This document shows, piece after piece, positions 44,927 through 53,792 of a DNA stretch of 54,195 nt. Made by a program: the position numbers and the translations under genes. Position 1 is the stretch's first letter; every line of letters begins with the position of its first letter. A model generated the notes under the pieces. That model worked only from the letters and a program-made list of their open reading frames with translations, was not told the origin of the DNA and searched no databases. The stretch is from Magnetococcales bacterium HCHbin5 (lineage in GTDB: Bacteria; Pseudomonadota; Magnetococcia; Magnetococcales; Magnetaquicoccaceae): the NCBI GenBank assembly GCA_002753505.1, contig PEAG01000015.1:1-54195 (forward strand), in the 5' to 3' direction.

Positions 44927-46112
44927 CTCCCTGTCTGGTATCCCGTACCTGCTGCCCCGCACGTCTGAAGGCCAACCAGGTCAAGCCGAGCCCGGCGGCG
45001 ATCAACAAAAAGGTGGTGCCGGTCCATGTGGCATAGCCGAGCCCCCCCAGCACCGGCCCCACACCGCGTCCCAGGGCACTCATGGATTGAAACATGCCCA
45101 GCACAAAGCCCTGCTGTTCGGCACTGCTGTTGAGGCTGACCAGGCTGGACAGGCTGGGATGGACCAGGCCGGAGCCGGCGGCGATCAGGGCCAGGGCGGC
45201 CAGAGCGACGGCCAGGCCATCCAGGGCAAAGAGGGCCATACCCACCGCCACCAGTCCCAGTCCCATGGCAGCCGTCCATTTTTCCCCCAATCGGCTGGCC
45301 AGTCGGCGCACCACTCCCCCCTGCACCACCACCGCGATCACTCCCACATAGGTGAACACCCAGCCGATGGAGCGGACGGTCCAACCCAGGGTGGCCTCGC
45401 CCCAGAGCGGCATGGTCACCTCAAAGGCGGCGAACAGGGTGGTATACAACCCCATGAGCAGGCAGAGTTGCAGAGCGGCTGGCAGGCTTTGGGCCCGTTC
45501 CCAGGAGGCTCCCAGCAGTGGATGTGTAGGACGGCTTGTTGTCTCCTGCTGCCCGGCAGGGCGGCTTTCGCCCAGCAGGAAGAGGGCGACGAGTGCGTTC
45601 AAGCCGGTGATGCCGGCGGCCAGCAGGGGGGCCATGGCCAATCCGTAGCCGGAGGCCAGTCCTCCCAGGGCTGGTCCCAGGACAAAGCCCAGGCCAAAGG
45701 CGACACCGATCAACCCCATGGCTTTGGTGCGTCCTTCGCTGGTGGTGACGTCGGCCATGGCGGCCTGGGCGACTGCGATGTTGGCTCCCATGATGCCGGC
45801 GATGCTGCGGGCGACAAAAAGGACGAGCAGGCTTTGCGCCAGACCGTAGACCAGGTAGGAGAGTGCTGAGCCAAACAGGCCGATAATCAAAACGGGGCGG
45901 CGGCCGATGCGGTCGGAGAGGTGGCCCCAGAGGGGAGCGAACAAAAACTGCATGATGGAGTAGACCGCCATCAGCCAACCGATTTCGATGGCAGAGGCCT
46001 GAAACCGGGGGTCAGCGGCGTACAATGGCATGAGGGGCAGCACCATGCCAAAGCCCAGCAAATCCATAAAAACGGTAAAAAATATAATGCCAACGGACAC
46101 TTTGCGGTGCAT
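44877..46112 (-). CDS. MFS transporter (DHA1-type, TCR/Tet-like)
   Basis: Twelve-helix secondary transporter of about 411 residues from the ATG of MHRKVSVGIIFFTVFMDLLG, preceded by GTGGAGC. The loop 2-3 motif A is GHLSDRIGRRPVLI, and helix 5 has the antiporter motif C-like GVAFGLGFVLGPALGGL. The group contains tetracycline and multidrug exporters; the substrate is unknown. The frame is open 31 codons upstream but that stretch is not family-like. Convergent with holA, overlapping by 50 bp. Confidence 0.88.
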   Translation of the reverse strand: MHRKVSVGIIFFTVFMDLLGFGMVLPLMPLYAADPRFQASAIEIGWLMAVYSIMQFLFAPLWGHLSDRIGRRPVLIIGLFGSALSYLVYGLAQSLLVLFVARSIAGIMGANIAVAQAAMADVTTSEGRTKAMGLIGVAFGLGFVLGPALGGLASGYGLAMAPLLAAGITGLNALVALFLLGESRPAGQQETTSRPTHPLLGASWERAQSLPAALQLCLLMGLYTTLFAAFEVTMPLWGEATLGWTVRSIGWVFTYVGVIAVVVQGGVVRRLASRLGEKWTAAMGLGLVAVGMALFALDGLAVALAALALIAAGSGLVHPSLSSLVSLNSSAEQQGFVLGMFQSMSALGRGVGPVLGGLGYATWTGTTFLLIAAGLGLTWLAFRRAGQQVRDTRQGVSDFPIGKPNASPTVP

Positions 46113-46186
46113 GTCACAGCTCCACAAGAGGAGAAAATGGGCATGGGTACTGCGTCCCCATTGAAGGCTGGCACTATACAGCAGCG

Positions 46187-46504
46187 ATGGCGGAAAGGAA
46201 ACCATTGGGGTGTATTTTATTGGGTTGGCGTATGAGTTGCATTTCCCTCTTTGCGGCGCGTGGTGAGCGTTTGGAATGGTGGCGAAAGGAGGGTTGGTGG
46301 ATGCGTGAGCAGCAGCAGAGTGGTATGGTCAGACCCATGGAAAAATGGCCCTTTGGTGGTATGGTGACCAGCGAGGATGCGGCCCTTCCGACTGTTGCGG
46401 CCGAGCCGTCGCCCACTTCTTCCCCGTTGGTTCCCCTTTCCCTGGACACCGTTTTGACGGCGGGGGATGTCAAACGGATCCTTAAAATTATCTCTTCCCT
46501 TTGA
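46187..46504 (+). CDS. Possible small hypothetical protein
   Basis: An open frame of up to 105 codons lies between the MFS gene and repeat I. No family is recognised. The C-terminal half (SLDTVLTAGDVKRILKIISSL) looks protein-like and third positions resemble plus-strand genes here, but no good ribosome-binding site is seen. Start could also be 46232 or 46337. It may be a chance frame; nothing else is visible in 46113-46512. Confidence 0.3.
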   Translation: MAERKPLGCILLGWRMSCISLFAARGERLEWWRKEGWWMREQQQSGMVRPMEKWPFGGMVTSEDAALPTVAAEPSPTSSPLVPLSLDTVLTAGDVKRILKIISSL

Positions 46505-46603
46505 TGCACGGACAAACAATTGCAGGGGACCGTCACGGTCCCCGGTGGGGTGCAGGGGCAAAGCCCCATATGCGCCAACATTGATGATTGTGGTCTTCCT
46601 TCA

Positions 46604-47144
46604 AACAATTGCAGGGGTCCGGGGACCGTCACGGTCCCCGGTGGGGTGCAGGGGCAAAGCCCCTGCTGAACGGCGCGTTTTCCCAAAGCCCATTTTCGCA
46701 GAAAATGGGCGCAACGCGCCCAAAACCGCCCCGCAGGGGCGACCTTGGGAGGGCGGCAGCCCGACTCGCACGGTTATGGTATTGAAAACGATTGGATAAG
46801 AGACCAGAACTTTCGGATGTTTTGATTCTTGCCTGATTCTTGCCTGATTCTTGCCTGATTCTTGCCTGATTCTTGCCTGATTCTTGCCTGATTCTTGCCT
46901 GATTCTTGCCTGATTCTTGCTCAATGCAAGGCCAGGAACGGTTTTTTCCCCAACCCCCATCATACTTGGCAAGCTCTCGGTCGGGCTGCCGCCCTCCAGC
47001 AGTGCCCCTGCGGGGCGTTTTGGGCGCGCTGCGCCCATTTGCTGCGCAAATGGGCTTACGAGAAAGCGCGCCCGTTACATGCAGGGGCTTTGCCCCTGCA
47101 CCCCACTGGGGACCGTGACGGTCCCCAGACCCCTGCAATAGTTT
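46604..47144 (+). repeat. Full-length structured repeat, copy I
   Basis: 541 bp, the longest copy. Left terminal hairpin CCGGGGACCGT, right CTGGGGACCGT/ACGGTCCCCAG. The core holds nine copies of an 11-bp repeat. A partly deleted small unit precedes it (46514-46603), where about seven bases of the hairpin base are missing, and an extra hairpin unit follows (47162-47206), ending 3 bp from the argH stop. Confidence 0.88.
46824..46920. repeat. 11-bp minisatellite inside copy I
   Basis: Nine copies of GATTCTTGCCT (the last cut after nine bases), period exactly 11 bp. It replaces the core sequence found in other copies between GGAT and the conserved GGCCAGGA. Confidence 0.95.
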
Positions 47145-47209
47145 TAACAGATTAAAAAAAAACCACTGGGGACCGTGACGGTCCCCAGACCCCTGCAATA
47201 GTTTTAGAT

Positions 47210-48595
47210 TTACATGCCACTCCGCTGCAACCGCCCCCTGGCCTCCAGCAACGCCTGCCGCACCGTCTCAAACGCCGTCCCACCCATCGACCGCCGACTG
47301 TTGACCGAAGCCTGCAACGTCAATACCCGCTCAACATCGGCCTCAATCCGACCATCCAACCGCTGCATCTCCTCCAGCGGCAATTGGGCCAACGTACACC
47401 CGCGCTCGATACAAATACGCACCAGTCGCCCGGAAACCTCATGCGCCTCACGAAAAGGCAAACCCTTCCGCACCAGATAATCAGCCAGATCGGTCGCCGT
47501 GGTATACCCCACCTCCGCCGCCTTGAGCATCACCTCACCCCGTACCACAATGCCAGGAATCAGATCCGTCAAAACCCGCAAACAACCCCGCACCGTATCC
47601 ACACTGTCAAAAATGGGCTCCTTGTCCTCCTGCATATCCCGATTGTAGGTCAACGGCAACCCCTTCATCAGAGTCAACAAACCACACAAATGACCCACCA
47701 CCCGACCACTGCGCCCCCGCACCAACTCCGGCACATCCGGATTTTTTTTCTGCGGCATGATACTGGAACCGGTACAAAAACCATCCGGCAACTCGACAAA
47801 TCCCAACAAAGGAGAGGACCAGAGAACCAACTCCTCGGCAAAACGGGAAAAATGCACCATCATCAAGGCACATACCGAAGCCAACTCGATGACAAAATCC
47901 CGATCGGAAACCGCATCCATCGAGTTGCGACAAATGCCCTCAAAACCCAACATTTCCGCCACCCACAACCGGTCCACCGGGAACGGCGTCCCCGCCAACG
48001 CCGCCGAACCCAACGGCAACTGGTTGATCCGACCCCGAACATCCCCCAACCGCTGCCAATCCCGCTCCAACATTTCCAGATAGGCCAACAAATGGTGGGC
48101 AAAACTGACCGGCTGGGCATTCTGCCAATGGGTCAAACCCGGCATCAGCGTCTCCACATGAGCCTCTGCCAGAACCAGCAACCCCCGCTGCATCTCACAA
48201 ACCTCCTGACGCATGCAGTCCACCTGCTCCCGCAGATACAACCGCAAATCGGTCGCCACCTGATCATTCCGGGACCGGGCCGTATGCAGCTTGCCCGCCA
48301 CCGGACCAATCAAGACACGCAGACGACTCTCCACATGCATGTGTATATCTTCCAGACTCTCCTGGAACGGCAACGTCCCCGCCTCCAACTCCTGCCGCAC
48401 CTGCTCCAAACCCGCCACAATCGCCTCGGCCTCCGCATCGGCAATAATGCCCTGCCGCGCCAACATGCGACAATGGACCACCGACGCCGCAATATCCTGC
48501 GGATAGAGACGGGCATCATACTGGATGGAAGCGGTAAAACTCTCCACAAATCGATCGGTGGGTTGCGAGAAACGCCCACCCCACAGCTTGCTCAT
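47210..48595 (-). CDS. argH: Argininosuccinate lyase
   Basis: Last step of arginine synthesis, splitting argininosuccinate to arginine and fumarate. 461 residues. The fumarase/aspartase-superfamily signature [15 protein letters not shown] is complete near residue 280, with [15 protein letters not shown] and [19 protein letters not shown]. The start overlaps the argG stop by 4 bp. Coding strand is strongly G/T-rich. Terminates at the edge of the repeat unit 47162-47206. Confidence 0.97.
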   Translation of the reverse strand: MSKLWGGRFSQPTDRFVESFTASIQYDARLYPQDIAASVVHCRMLARQGIIADAEAEAIVAGLEQVRQELEAGTLPFQESLEDIHMHVESRLRVLIGPVAGKLHTARSRNDQVATDLRLYLREQVDCMRQEVCEMQRGLLVLAEAHVETLMPGLTHWQNAQPVSFAHHLLAYLEMLERDWQRLGDVRGRINQLPLGSAALAGTPFPVDRLWVAEMLGFEGICRNSMDAVSDRDFVIELASVCALMMVHFSRFAEELVLWSSPLLGFVELPDGFCTGSSIMPQKKNPDVPELVRGRSGRVVGHLCGLLTLMKGLPLTYNRDMQEDKEPIFDSVDTVRGCLRVLTDLIPGIVVRGEVMLKAAEVGYTTATDLADYLVRKGLPFREAHEVSGRLVRICIERGCTLAQLPLEEMQRLDGRIEADVERVLTLQASVNSRRSMGGTAFETVRQALLEARGRLQRSGM

Positions 48596-49809
48596 GACAC
48601 CTTCTGATTCAACAGAGCCGCAATCCGCATGCGCAAGGCATTCAGCTTGATAAATCCCCCCGCATCCGCCTGGTTGAAGGCCCCATGATCCTCCTCAAAG
48701 GTGACAATCGCCGAGGAGAACAGACTCCGATCCGACTTGCGCCCCACCACCTGCACCCCCCCCTTGTACAACTTCAACCGTACCACCCCCGCCACATTGG
48801 CCTGAGAAGCATCCACCATGGCCTGCAACATCTGCCGTTCCGGACTGAACCAATAGCCGTTATAGATCAGGGCCGCATAACGGGGTGCCAGCTCGTCCTT
48901 CAGATGGGCCACCTCCCGATCCAGGGTCAGGGACTCCATCGCCCGCCGGGCCACCCCCAGAATGGTCCCCCCCGGTGTCTCATAAACCCCACGGGATTTC
49001 ATCCCCACATAGCGATTTTCCACCAGATCCAACCGACCAATGCCGTTGGAGCCCCCCAACTGATTCAGGCGCGCCAATAGGTTGGCCGGCGAGAGGGGCT
49101 CGCCATCAATCGCCACCGGATCCCCCCGCTCAAAGCTTATCTCCACATAGGTGGGCCGATCCGGGGCCCGCTCCGGAGAGACCGTCAATACAAACATATC
49201 CTCCTCCGGCTCCCGCCACGGGTCTTCCAATATTTTGCCCTCAAAGGAGATGTGAAGCAGATTGCGATCCATGGAATAGGGCGACTCCCCCCGCTTGCCC
49301 CGCCCGACCGGAATACCATGGGTGTCCGCATAGGCCAACAACTTTTCCCGGGAGGTCAAATCCCACTCCCGCCAGGGGGCGATCACCCGGATGTCGGGCC
49401 GCAAGGCATAATAGCCCATCTCAAACCGAACCTGATCATTGCCCTTGCCGGTCGCACCATGAGAGACGGCATCCGCACCGGTCTGGTTGGCAATCTCAAT
49501 CTGCTTTTTGGCAATCAACGGACGGGCAATCGAGGTGCCCAGATGATACACCCCTTCATACAGGGCGTTGGCCCGGTACATGGGAAAGACAAAATCCCGC
49601 ACAAACTCCTCTTTGAGATCCTCGATAAAAATCTCCTTGACCCCCATATCCATGGCCCTTACGCGGGCTCCCTCCAACTCCTCCCCCTGCCCCAGATCGG
49701 CCGCAAAGGCCACCACCTCGCACCGATAAACATCCTGCAACCAACGCAGGATGATGGAGGTATCCAAACCACCCGAATAGGCCAACACCACTTTACGCAC
49801 AGGATTCAT
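48592..49809 (-). CDS. argG: Argininosuccinate synthase
   Basis: ATP-dependent condensation of citrulline and aspartate. 405 residues from ATG 49809 (an in-frame GTG lies three codons upstream). PP-loop [12 protein letters not shown] near residue 12, then [16 protein letters not shown] and the C-terminal [18 protein letters not shown]. Third gene of argDFGH; 25 bp after argF and overlapping argH. Confidence 0.97.
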   Translation of the reverse strand: MNPVRKVVLAYSGGLDTSIILRWLQDVYRCEVVAFAADLGQGEELEGARVRAMDMGVKEIFIEDLKEEFVRDFVFPMYRANALYEGVYHLGTSIARPLIAKKQIEIANQTGADAVSHGATGKGNDQVRFEMGYYALRPDIRVIAPWREWDLTSREKLLAYADTHGIPVGRGKRGESPYSMDRNLLHISFEGKILEDPWREPEEDMFVLTVSPERAPDRPTYVEISFERGDPVAIDGEPLSPANLLARLNQLGGSNGIGRLDLVENRYVGMKSRGVYETPGGTILGVARRAMESLTLDREVAHLKDELAPRYAALIYNGYWFSPERQMLQAMVDASQANVAGVVRLKLYKGGVQVVGRKSDRSLFSSAIVTFEEDHGAFNQADAGGFIKLNALRMRIAALLNQKVS

Positions 49810-49834
49810 TTGTCTCACTCGACTCGCAAAAATT

Positions 49835-50791
49835 TTAACCCATCAACCATTCCAGAATGGCTTTCTGTATATGCAGGCGATTTTCCGCCTCATCCCACAC
49901 CACCGATTGGGGCCCGTCCAGCACCTCCGCTGTCACCTCTTCCCCCCGATGGGCGGGCAGACAGTGCATGAAAAGGGCATCCGGGCGCGCCAGCTGCATC
50001 AATTTACTGTCCACGCAATAGTTGGCAAAAGCCCGCAATCGCCGTTTCTGCTCCTTCTCCTGCCCCATGGAGGTCCAGGAGTCGGTCACCACCAGATCGG
50101 CCTCCGCGACCGCATCTTTCGGCTGGCGCAACAGCACCACCGAGCCCGCCGCCTCCCCCGCAGGCTGGGACGCACAGCTGCTCTGAGCCCACTCCACCAC
50201 CGACGGTTTGGGGCTGTAGTCGGCCGGCGTGGCCACAAACAGGTGAAAGCCCAACCGGGCCGCTGCCAGAATCCAGGAGTGGGCCACATTGTTGCCATCC
50301 CCCACCCAGGCCACCTTGCGACCGGCGATGGAACCCCGATGCTCCTGGTAGGTCAACAGATCCGCCAGAATCTGACAGGGGTGAAAATCATCGGAAAGGC
50401 CATTGATCACCGGCACCGTCGCATACTCCGCCATGGTCACCAGATTGGCATGGGCAAAGGTGCGCACCATGATGCCATCCACAAAACGGGAGAGTACACG
50501 GGCACTGTCCGACAACGGTTCGCCACGCCCCAACTGAATATCTTTCGATGAGAGAAAAAGTGCCTGCCCACCCAACTGATACATGCCCGTCTCGAAAGAG
50601 ACCCGGGTGCGGGTGGAGGGTTTTTCAAACACCATGGCCAGGGTGCGACCCTTGAGGGTATGGGTCGCTTCACCTGCCTTCAGAGCCGCCTTCAAGGCTG
50701 CCGCACGGCTGAAAAGCTGATAAAACTCTTCGGTCTGCAGATCCATCAACGAGAGAAGATCCCGTTTTTTGGGGGGAGATGTGTGGTTCAT
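49835..50791 (-). CDS. argF: Ornithine carbamoyltransferase
   Basis: Makes citrulline from ornithine and carbamoyl phosphate. 318 residues. Carbamoyl phosphate loop STRTR (in [13 protein letters not shown]), [11 protein letters not shown], the ornithine loop [11 protein letters not shown] and catalytic [10 protein letters not shown] are all present. ATG follows GGAAGG. 26 bp downstream of argD. Confidence 0.97.
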   Translation of the reverse strand: MNHTSPPKKRDLLSLMDLQTEEFYQLFSRAAALKAALKAGEATHTLKGRTLAMVFEKPSTRTRVSFETGMYQLGGQALFLSSKDIQLGRGEPLSDSARVLSRFVDGIMVRTFAHANLVTMAEYATVPVINGLSDDFHPCQILADLLTYQEHRGSIAGRKVAWVGDGNNVAHSWILAAARLGFHLFVATPADYSPKPSVVEWAQSSCASQPAGEAAGSVVLLRQPKDAVAEADLVVTDSWTSMGQEKEQKRRLRAFANYCVDSKLMQLARPDALFMHCLPAHRGEEVTAEVLDGPQSVVWDEAENRLHIQKAILEWLMG

Positions 50792-50817
50792 GGTGACAAC
50801 CTTCCGGATCTATGCCA

Positions 50818-52083
50818 TTAAAACGAGTCGGTCAGCACACCATCCAGAATGGCAACGGCCTGATCCATCTCTGTCTGGGTCACTGTAAGGGGGGGCAAAA
50901 AGCGCAACACGGTGCCCATCTGGCAACTGAGCAGCAACCCCCGTGAAAGGCAGACACCCAGCACCTCTTCGGCTGGGGAGTTCAATTCCACCGCAATCAT
51001 CAATCCTTGACCGCGGACCGCCTTGATCATGCTGTGCCGGTGCTGCAAACGACCCAGGGCCGCTTTCAGGTAGGCCCCCTTGTCGGAGACCTCGGCCAGG
51101 ACGCCCTGATCCAGCAGCACCTCCAGGGTGGCCAATGCGGCCGCACTGACCAGGGGGGTGCCGCCAAAGGTGGAGCCGTGAGAACCCGGTGAAAAGGAGC
51201 GGGCCACCTCTTCCGTGGCCAGGCAGGCCCCCATCGGCAGACCGGAGGCCAACGATTTGGCGGCCGTCATGATGTCCGGGCGGATGCCACTCCATTGGTG
51301 CGCCCACAACCGACCGGTACGGCCCATGCCGGTCTGCACCTCGTCCAGCACCAGCAGCAGGCCATGGCGATCCGCAATCTCGCGCAACGCCGGCAGATAG
51401 CCCTCATCCGGTACCACAACCCCCGACTCCCCCTGGATGGGCTCCACCATGATGGCGGCCGTGGCCGGGGTGATGGCCCGCTCCACCGCTTCCGGTTGGT
51501 TGTAGGGTACGTGACAAAAACCGGCCAGCAGCGGCTCAAAACCCCGCTGCACCTTCTCCTGTCCGGTGGCGGTCAGGGTGGCCATGGTACGGCCGTGAAA
51601 GCTGTTGAGGGTGGTGATGATCTCAAAGCGGCCGGAGGAGAGCCGTTCCCGGCCCCGGTCCCGATCCTGGGTATATTTGCGCACCAGTTTGATGGCCGCC
51701 TCATTGGCCTCCGCGCCGCTGTTGCAAAAAAAGACCCGATCGGCAAAACAGCCGGCCACCAACCGCTGGGCCAGCTGTTCCTGTAACGGAATCCGATAGA
51801 GGTTGGAGGTATGGATCAACTGGCCGGCCTGCGCCGCAATGGCCGCCACCACGCCCGGGGGGCAGTGGCCGAGATTGTTGACCCCGATACCGGCCAGAAA
51901 ATCCAGATATTCCCGTCCGGCATCGTCCCACAGCCGCGTCCCGGCACCGCGCACAAAAGAGACCGGGAATCGGGCATAGGTCGCCATCAAGGCTGAAGCG
52001 GGGGCCATCCCCTCGCCCCGTTCGGAATTTTTCTTTGCAGAGACCGTGTTCTCCACCATGTCCACACCCCACTCCCGCCCCAT
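50818..52083 (-). CDS. argD: Acetylornithine aminotransferase
   Basis: PLP-dependent class III aminotransferase of arginine (and possibly lysine) synthesis. 421 residues from ATG 52083, preceded by GAGGG; ATG 52059 is an alternative. PLP features: FCNSGAEANEAAIKL, LDEVQTGMGRTG, and the Schiff-base lysine in TAAKSLASGLPMGA. First gene of the argDFGH operon. The 130-bp upstream region contains a large hairpin. Confidence 0.95.
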   Translation of the reverse strand: MGREWGVDMVENTVSAKKNSERGEGMAPASALMATYARFPVSFVRGAGTRLWDDAGREYLDFLAGIGVNNLGHCPPGVVAAIAAQAGQLIHTSNLYRIPLQEQLAQRLVAGCFADRVFFCNSGAEANEAAIKLVRKYTQDRDRGRERLSSGRFEIITTLNSFHGRTMATLTATGQEKVQRGFEPLLAGFCHVPYNQPEAVERAITPATAAIMVEPIQGESGVVVPDEGYLPALREIADRHGLLLVLDEVQTGMGRTGRLWAHQWSGIRPDIMTAAKSLASGLPMGACLATEEVARSFSPGSHGSTFGGTPLVSAAALATLEVLLDQGVLAEVSDKGAYLKAALGRLQHRHSMIKAVRGQGLMIAVELNSPAEEVLGVCLSRGLLLSCQMGTVLRFLPPLTVTQTEMDQAVAILDGVLTDSF

Positions 52084-52132
52084 AAAAAAACCCTCATTAT
52101 TTCCGGTCGTTAAAATGCACAAAGCCACAGAA

Positions 52133-52180
52133 GGTGATGCCGGGCAGGGGCCGTCAACCCTGCCCGCACCCAGCATCACC
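52133..52180 (-). terminator. Large hairpin between dsrE2 and argD
   Basis: GGTGATGC-CGGGCAGGG (52133-52149) pairs with CCCTGCCCG (52158-52166) and, past a six-base bulge, GCATCACC (52173-52180): 17 pairs around an 8-base loop. It lies 34 bp after the dsrE2 stop on the minus strand. No long T-tract follows directly on that strand (TTCTGTGGCTTTG), so it may be a weak terminator, an RNA-stabilising end, or an attenuator ahead of argD. Confidence 0.5.
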
Positions 52181-52213
52181 TCTGCATTTTTCCATCATTT
52201 CATGCGGAACAGA

Positions 52214-52684
52214 TCAGATAAACAGTGTGATATCCGCATCTTGAGCCACCTCAAAAAAGCGGGCGGCCCCGGCATATTCCACGCCGTCGATCAGCTCTTC
52301 ATGTTTAAAATCGAACAGATCCACCGTCATTTGACAGGCGATCATTTTGACATCGGACTCCAGGGCCATCTCCAGCAGGTCATCGATGCTGGCCACCCCT
52401 TTGCCGGCCATTTTTTGTTTCATCATGATGGTGGCCATGCTCTCCATACCGGGCAGCATCTGCACGAACACCGGCATCGGCACCGGCATCGGCATGGCTG
52501 GGTTACCCAGTGGAGAAATTTTAAGGTTGCGTTCTTTTTTAAGAACTTGCAAGCCATAAAATGTCCAGAAGATGGTGACGTCGTAATCCAGCGCAGCGGC
52601 GGTGGTGGCGAGGATCAGCGGGGGATAGGCAAAGTCCAGGGTGCCTTTGGTAGCGATGATCGCCAACTTTTTTGTGTTCGCCAT
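52214..52684 (-). CDS. dsrE2: DsrE2-type sulfur-transfer/DsrE family protein
   Basis: 156-residue DsrE/F-fold protein. TFYGLQVLKKERNLKISPLG, a Met/Pro-rich stretch (PAMPMPVPMPVFVQMLPGM) and ACQMTVDLFDF with the conserved Cys match the DsrE2 (peroxiredoxin-like) group, associated with persulfide trafficking during sulfur oxidation. It lies 12 bp after tusA, the usual pairing. No rhodanese, hdr or sox gene is in the window. Confidence 0.85.
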   Translation of the reverse strand: MANTKKLAIIATKGTLDFAYPPLILATTAAALDYDVTIFWTFYGLQVLKKERNLKISPLGNPAMPMPVPMPVFVQMLPGMESMATIMMKQKMAGKGVASIDDLLEMALESDVKMIACQMTVDLFDFKHEELIDGVEYAGAARFFEVAQDADITLFI

Positions 52685-52696
52685 GTATCAAAACTC

Positions 52697-52921
52697 CTAG
52701 ACTTTTCTGATTTCGTAGTAGAAAACTTTCCCATTCTCAGAAGCCTTGACCAGCTCGTTGCCGGTTTGGGAACAGAATGATTCAAAGTCCTTGGCGGAGC
52801 CAGGATCGGTTGCCTCAATGGCCAGGATTTGCCCAGGTGCCATCTCTTTCAGAGCTTTTTTGGCACGAAGAATCGGCAGAGGGCAATTGAGACCTTTTGC
52901 ATCCAGGGTTTGATCAGCCAT
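52697..52921 (-). CDS. tusA: Sulfur carrier protein TusA
   Basis: 74-residue sulfur carrier. The persulfide cysteine is in GLNCPLPILRAKKAL, followed by ATDPGSAKDFESFC and the C-terminal FYYEIRKV. ATG 52921 chosen; GGAGG lies 11 bases before it, and an in-frame TTG further upstream is unlikely. Paired with dsrE2, so its role is more likely sulfur oxidation or persulfide relay than tRNA thiolation. Confidence 0.93.
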   Translation of the reverse strand: MADQTLDAKGLNCPLPILRAKKALKEMAPGQILAIEATDPGSAKDFESFCSQTGNELVKASENGKVFYYEIRKV

Positions 52922-53132
52922 GATGTGTTTAACCTCCAATTTTGGGTACCTGTTAGGGCGTATGACCAGAAAAACAGCAAACGCTGATATAGTCGTACGT
53001 ATTCACTACAGATTGCAAATATTTTTTTCTTTTTTATGATGTATACTGGAAAAGAGGCTGCTGTTTGCGGCTTTAGACCACTGGCCAGTCGGCACCGATC
53101 CGATTGGGTTCTCCTTTTTGACGGATATTGAC

Positions 53133-53663
53133 ATGATCGAAACTTTTCTTGGTCTGCTCTTCATTACCGGCTTGTTATGGGTGCTTCTCCGGCTTCGCCA
53201 CATGCGGGAAAGCGAGTTGGAAGACGAGCTGCCAAGCGATAAAATCACTGTATTGATAGGCATTTATCTCTTGCTCAGCAAGGCATGTCTGCGTTATTAC
53301 CGGGACCATGGTCAGTATCCGGAGCATATCACGGGGGACAGTGACAGTTTGCTGGAGGCGGGCTATTTGAAGGGGGAGCCTTTGGTGGAGATGACCAGGA
53401 GTTTGCCGCTTTTTTCGATTGCGGTTGCGGACACCATGGGTTCTGCCATCTGTTTGGCCAACACCAAAAAGGCGTTGGCGACCGAGTTGATCACCCGTTT
53501 GCAGGAGATGGGGTCGCCTTTGGTCTTTATCGATCTGCGTACGGGTCAGTTTATCACCCTCTCGCTGCCCATTGCCCATGAGGCGGTCAATCTTTGTTTG
53601 ATGTTGCCAAGGGATCCGCTGCAAAACAAGGGCAAGGAGTCCGAAGAGTCCAGGAAGGTCTAG
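53133..53663 (+). CDS. Membrane-anchored hypothetical protein
   Basis: About 176 residues; family not recognised. One N-terminal hydrophobic helix (TFLGLLFITGLLWVLLRL) is followed by an acidic segment and a globular domain. ACLRYYRDHGQYPEHI followed by LLEAGYL resembles the post-helix region of pseudopilins, but there is no prepilin peptidase site, so it is not a standard pilin. Start is ATG 53133; an in-frame TTG lies five codons upstream. 52922-53132 upstream is AT-rich at 53010-53050 and should hold promoters for this gene and for divergent tusA. Ends 22 bp before repeat J. Confidence 0.6.
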   Translation: MIETFLGLLFITGLLWVLLRLRHMRESELEDELPSDKITVLIGIYLLLSKACLRYYRDHGQYPEHITGDSDSLLEAGYLKGEPLVEMTRSLPLFSIAVADTMGSAICLANTKKALATELITRLQEMGSPLVFIDLRTGQFITLSLPIAHEAVNLCLMLPRDPLQNKGKESEESRKV

Positions 53664-53685
53664 GAGTACCCTTGTTAATCTTTTC

Positions 53686-53792
53686 AACTATTGCAGGGGT
53701 CCGGGGAGCGTCACGCTCCCCGGTGGGGTGCAGGGGCAAAGCCCCATATGCGCCAACAGGATGACCACGCCCATGTTTTTTCTAATCTTTTA
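53686..53792 (-). repeat. Small hairpin unit beside copy J
   Basis: About 107 bp. Terminal-type hairpin CCGGGGAGCGT/ACGCTCCCCGG followed by a linker that reads, in complement, AAAAGATTAGAAAAAACATG...TTGGCGCATATGGGG. This matches the tails at copies B, C, E and H. Confidence 0.85.

Noticed and set aside
52941-53117. Promoter pair between tusA and the 53133 gene
   Set aside because: AT-rich and surely regulatory, but no -35/-10 pair with acceptable spacing was convincing on either strand.
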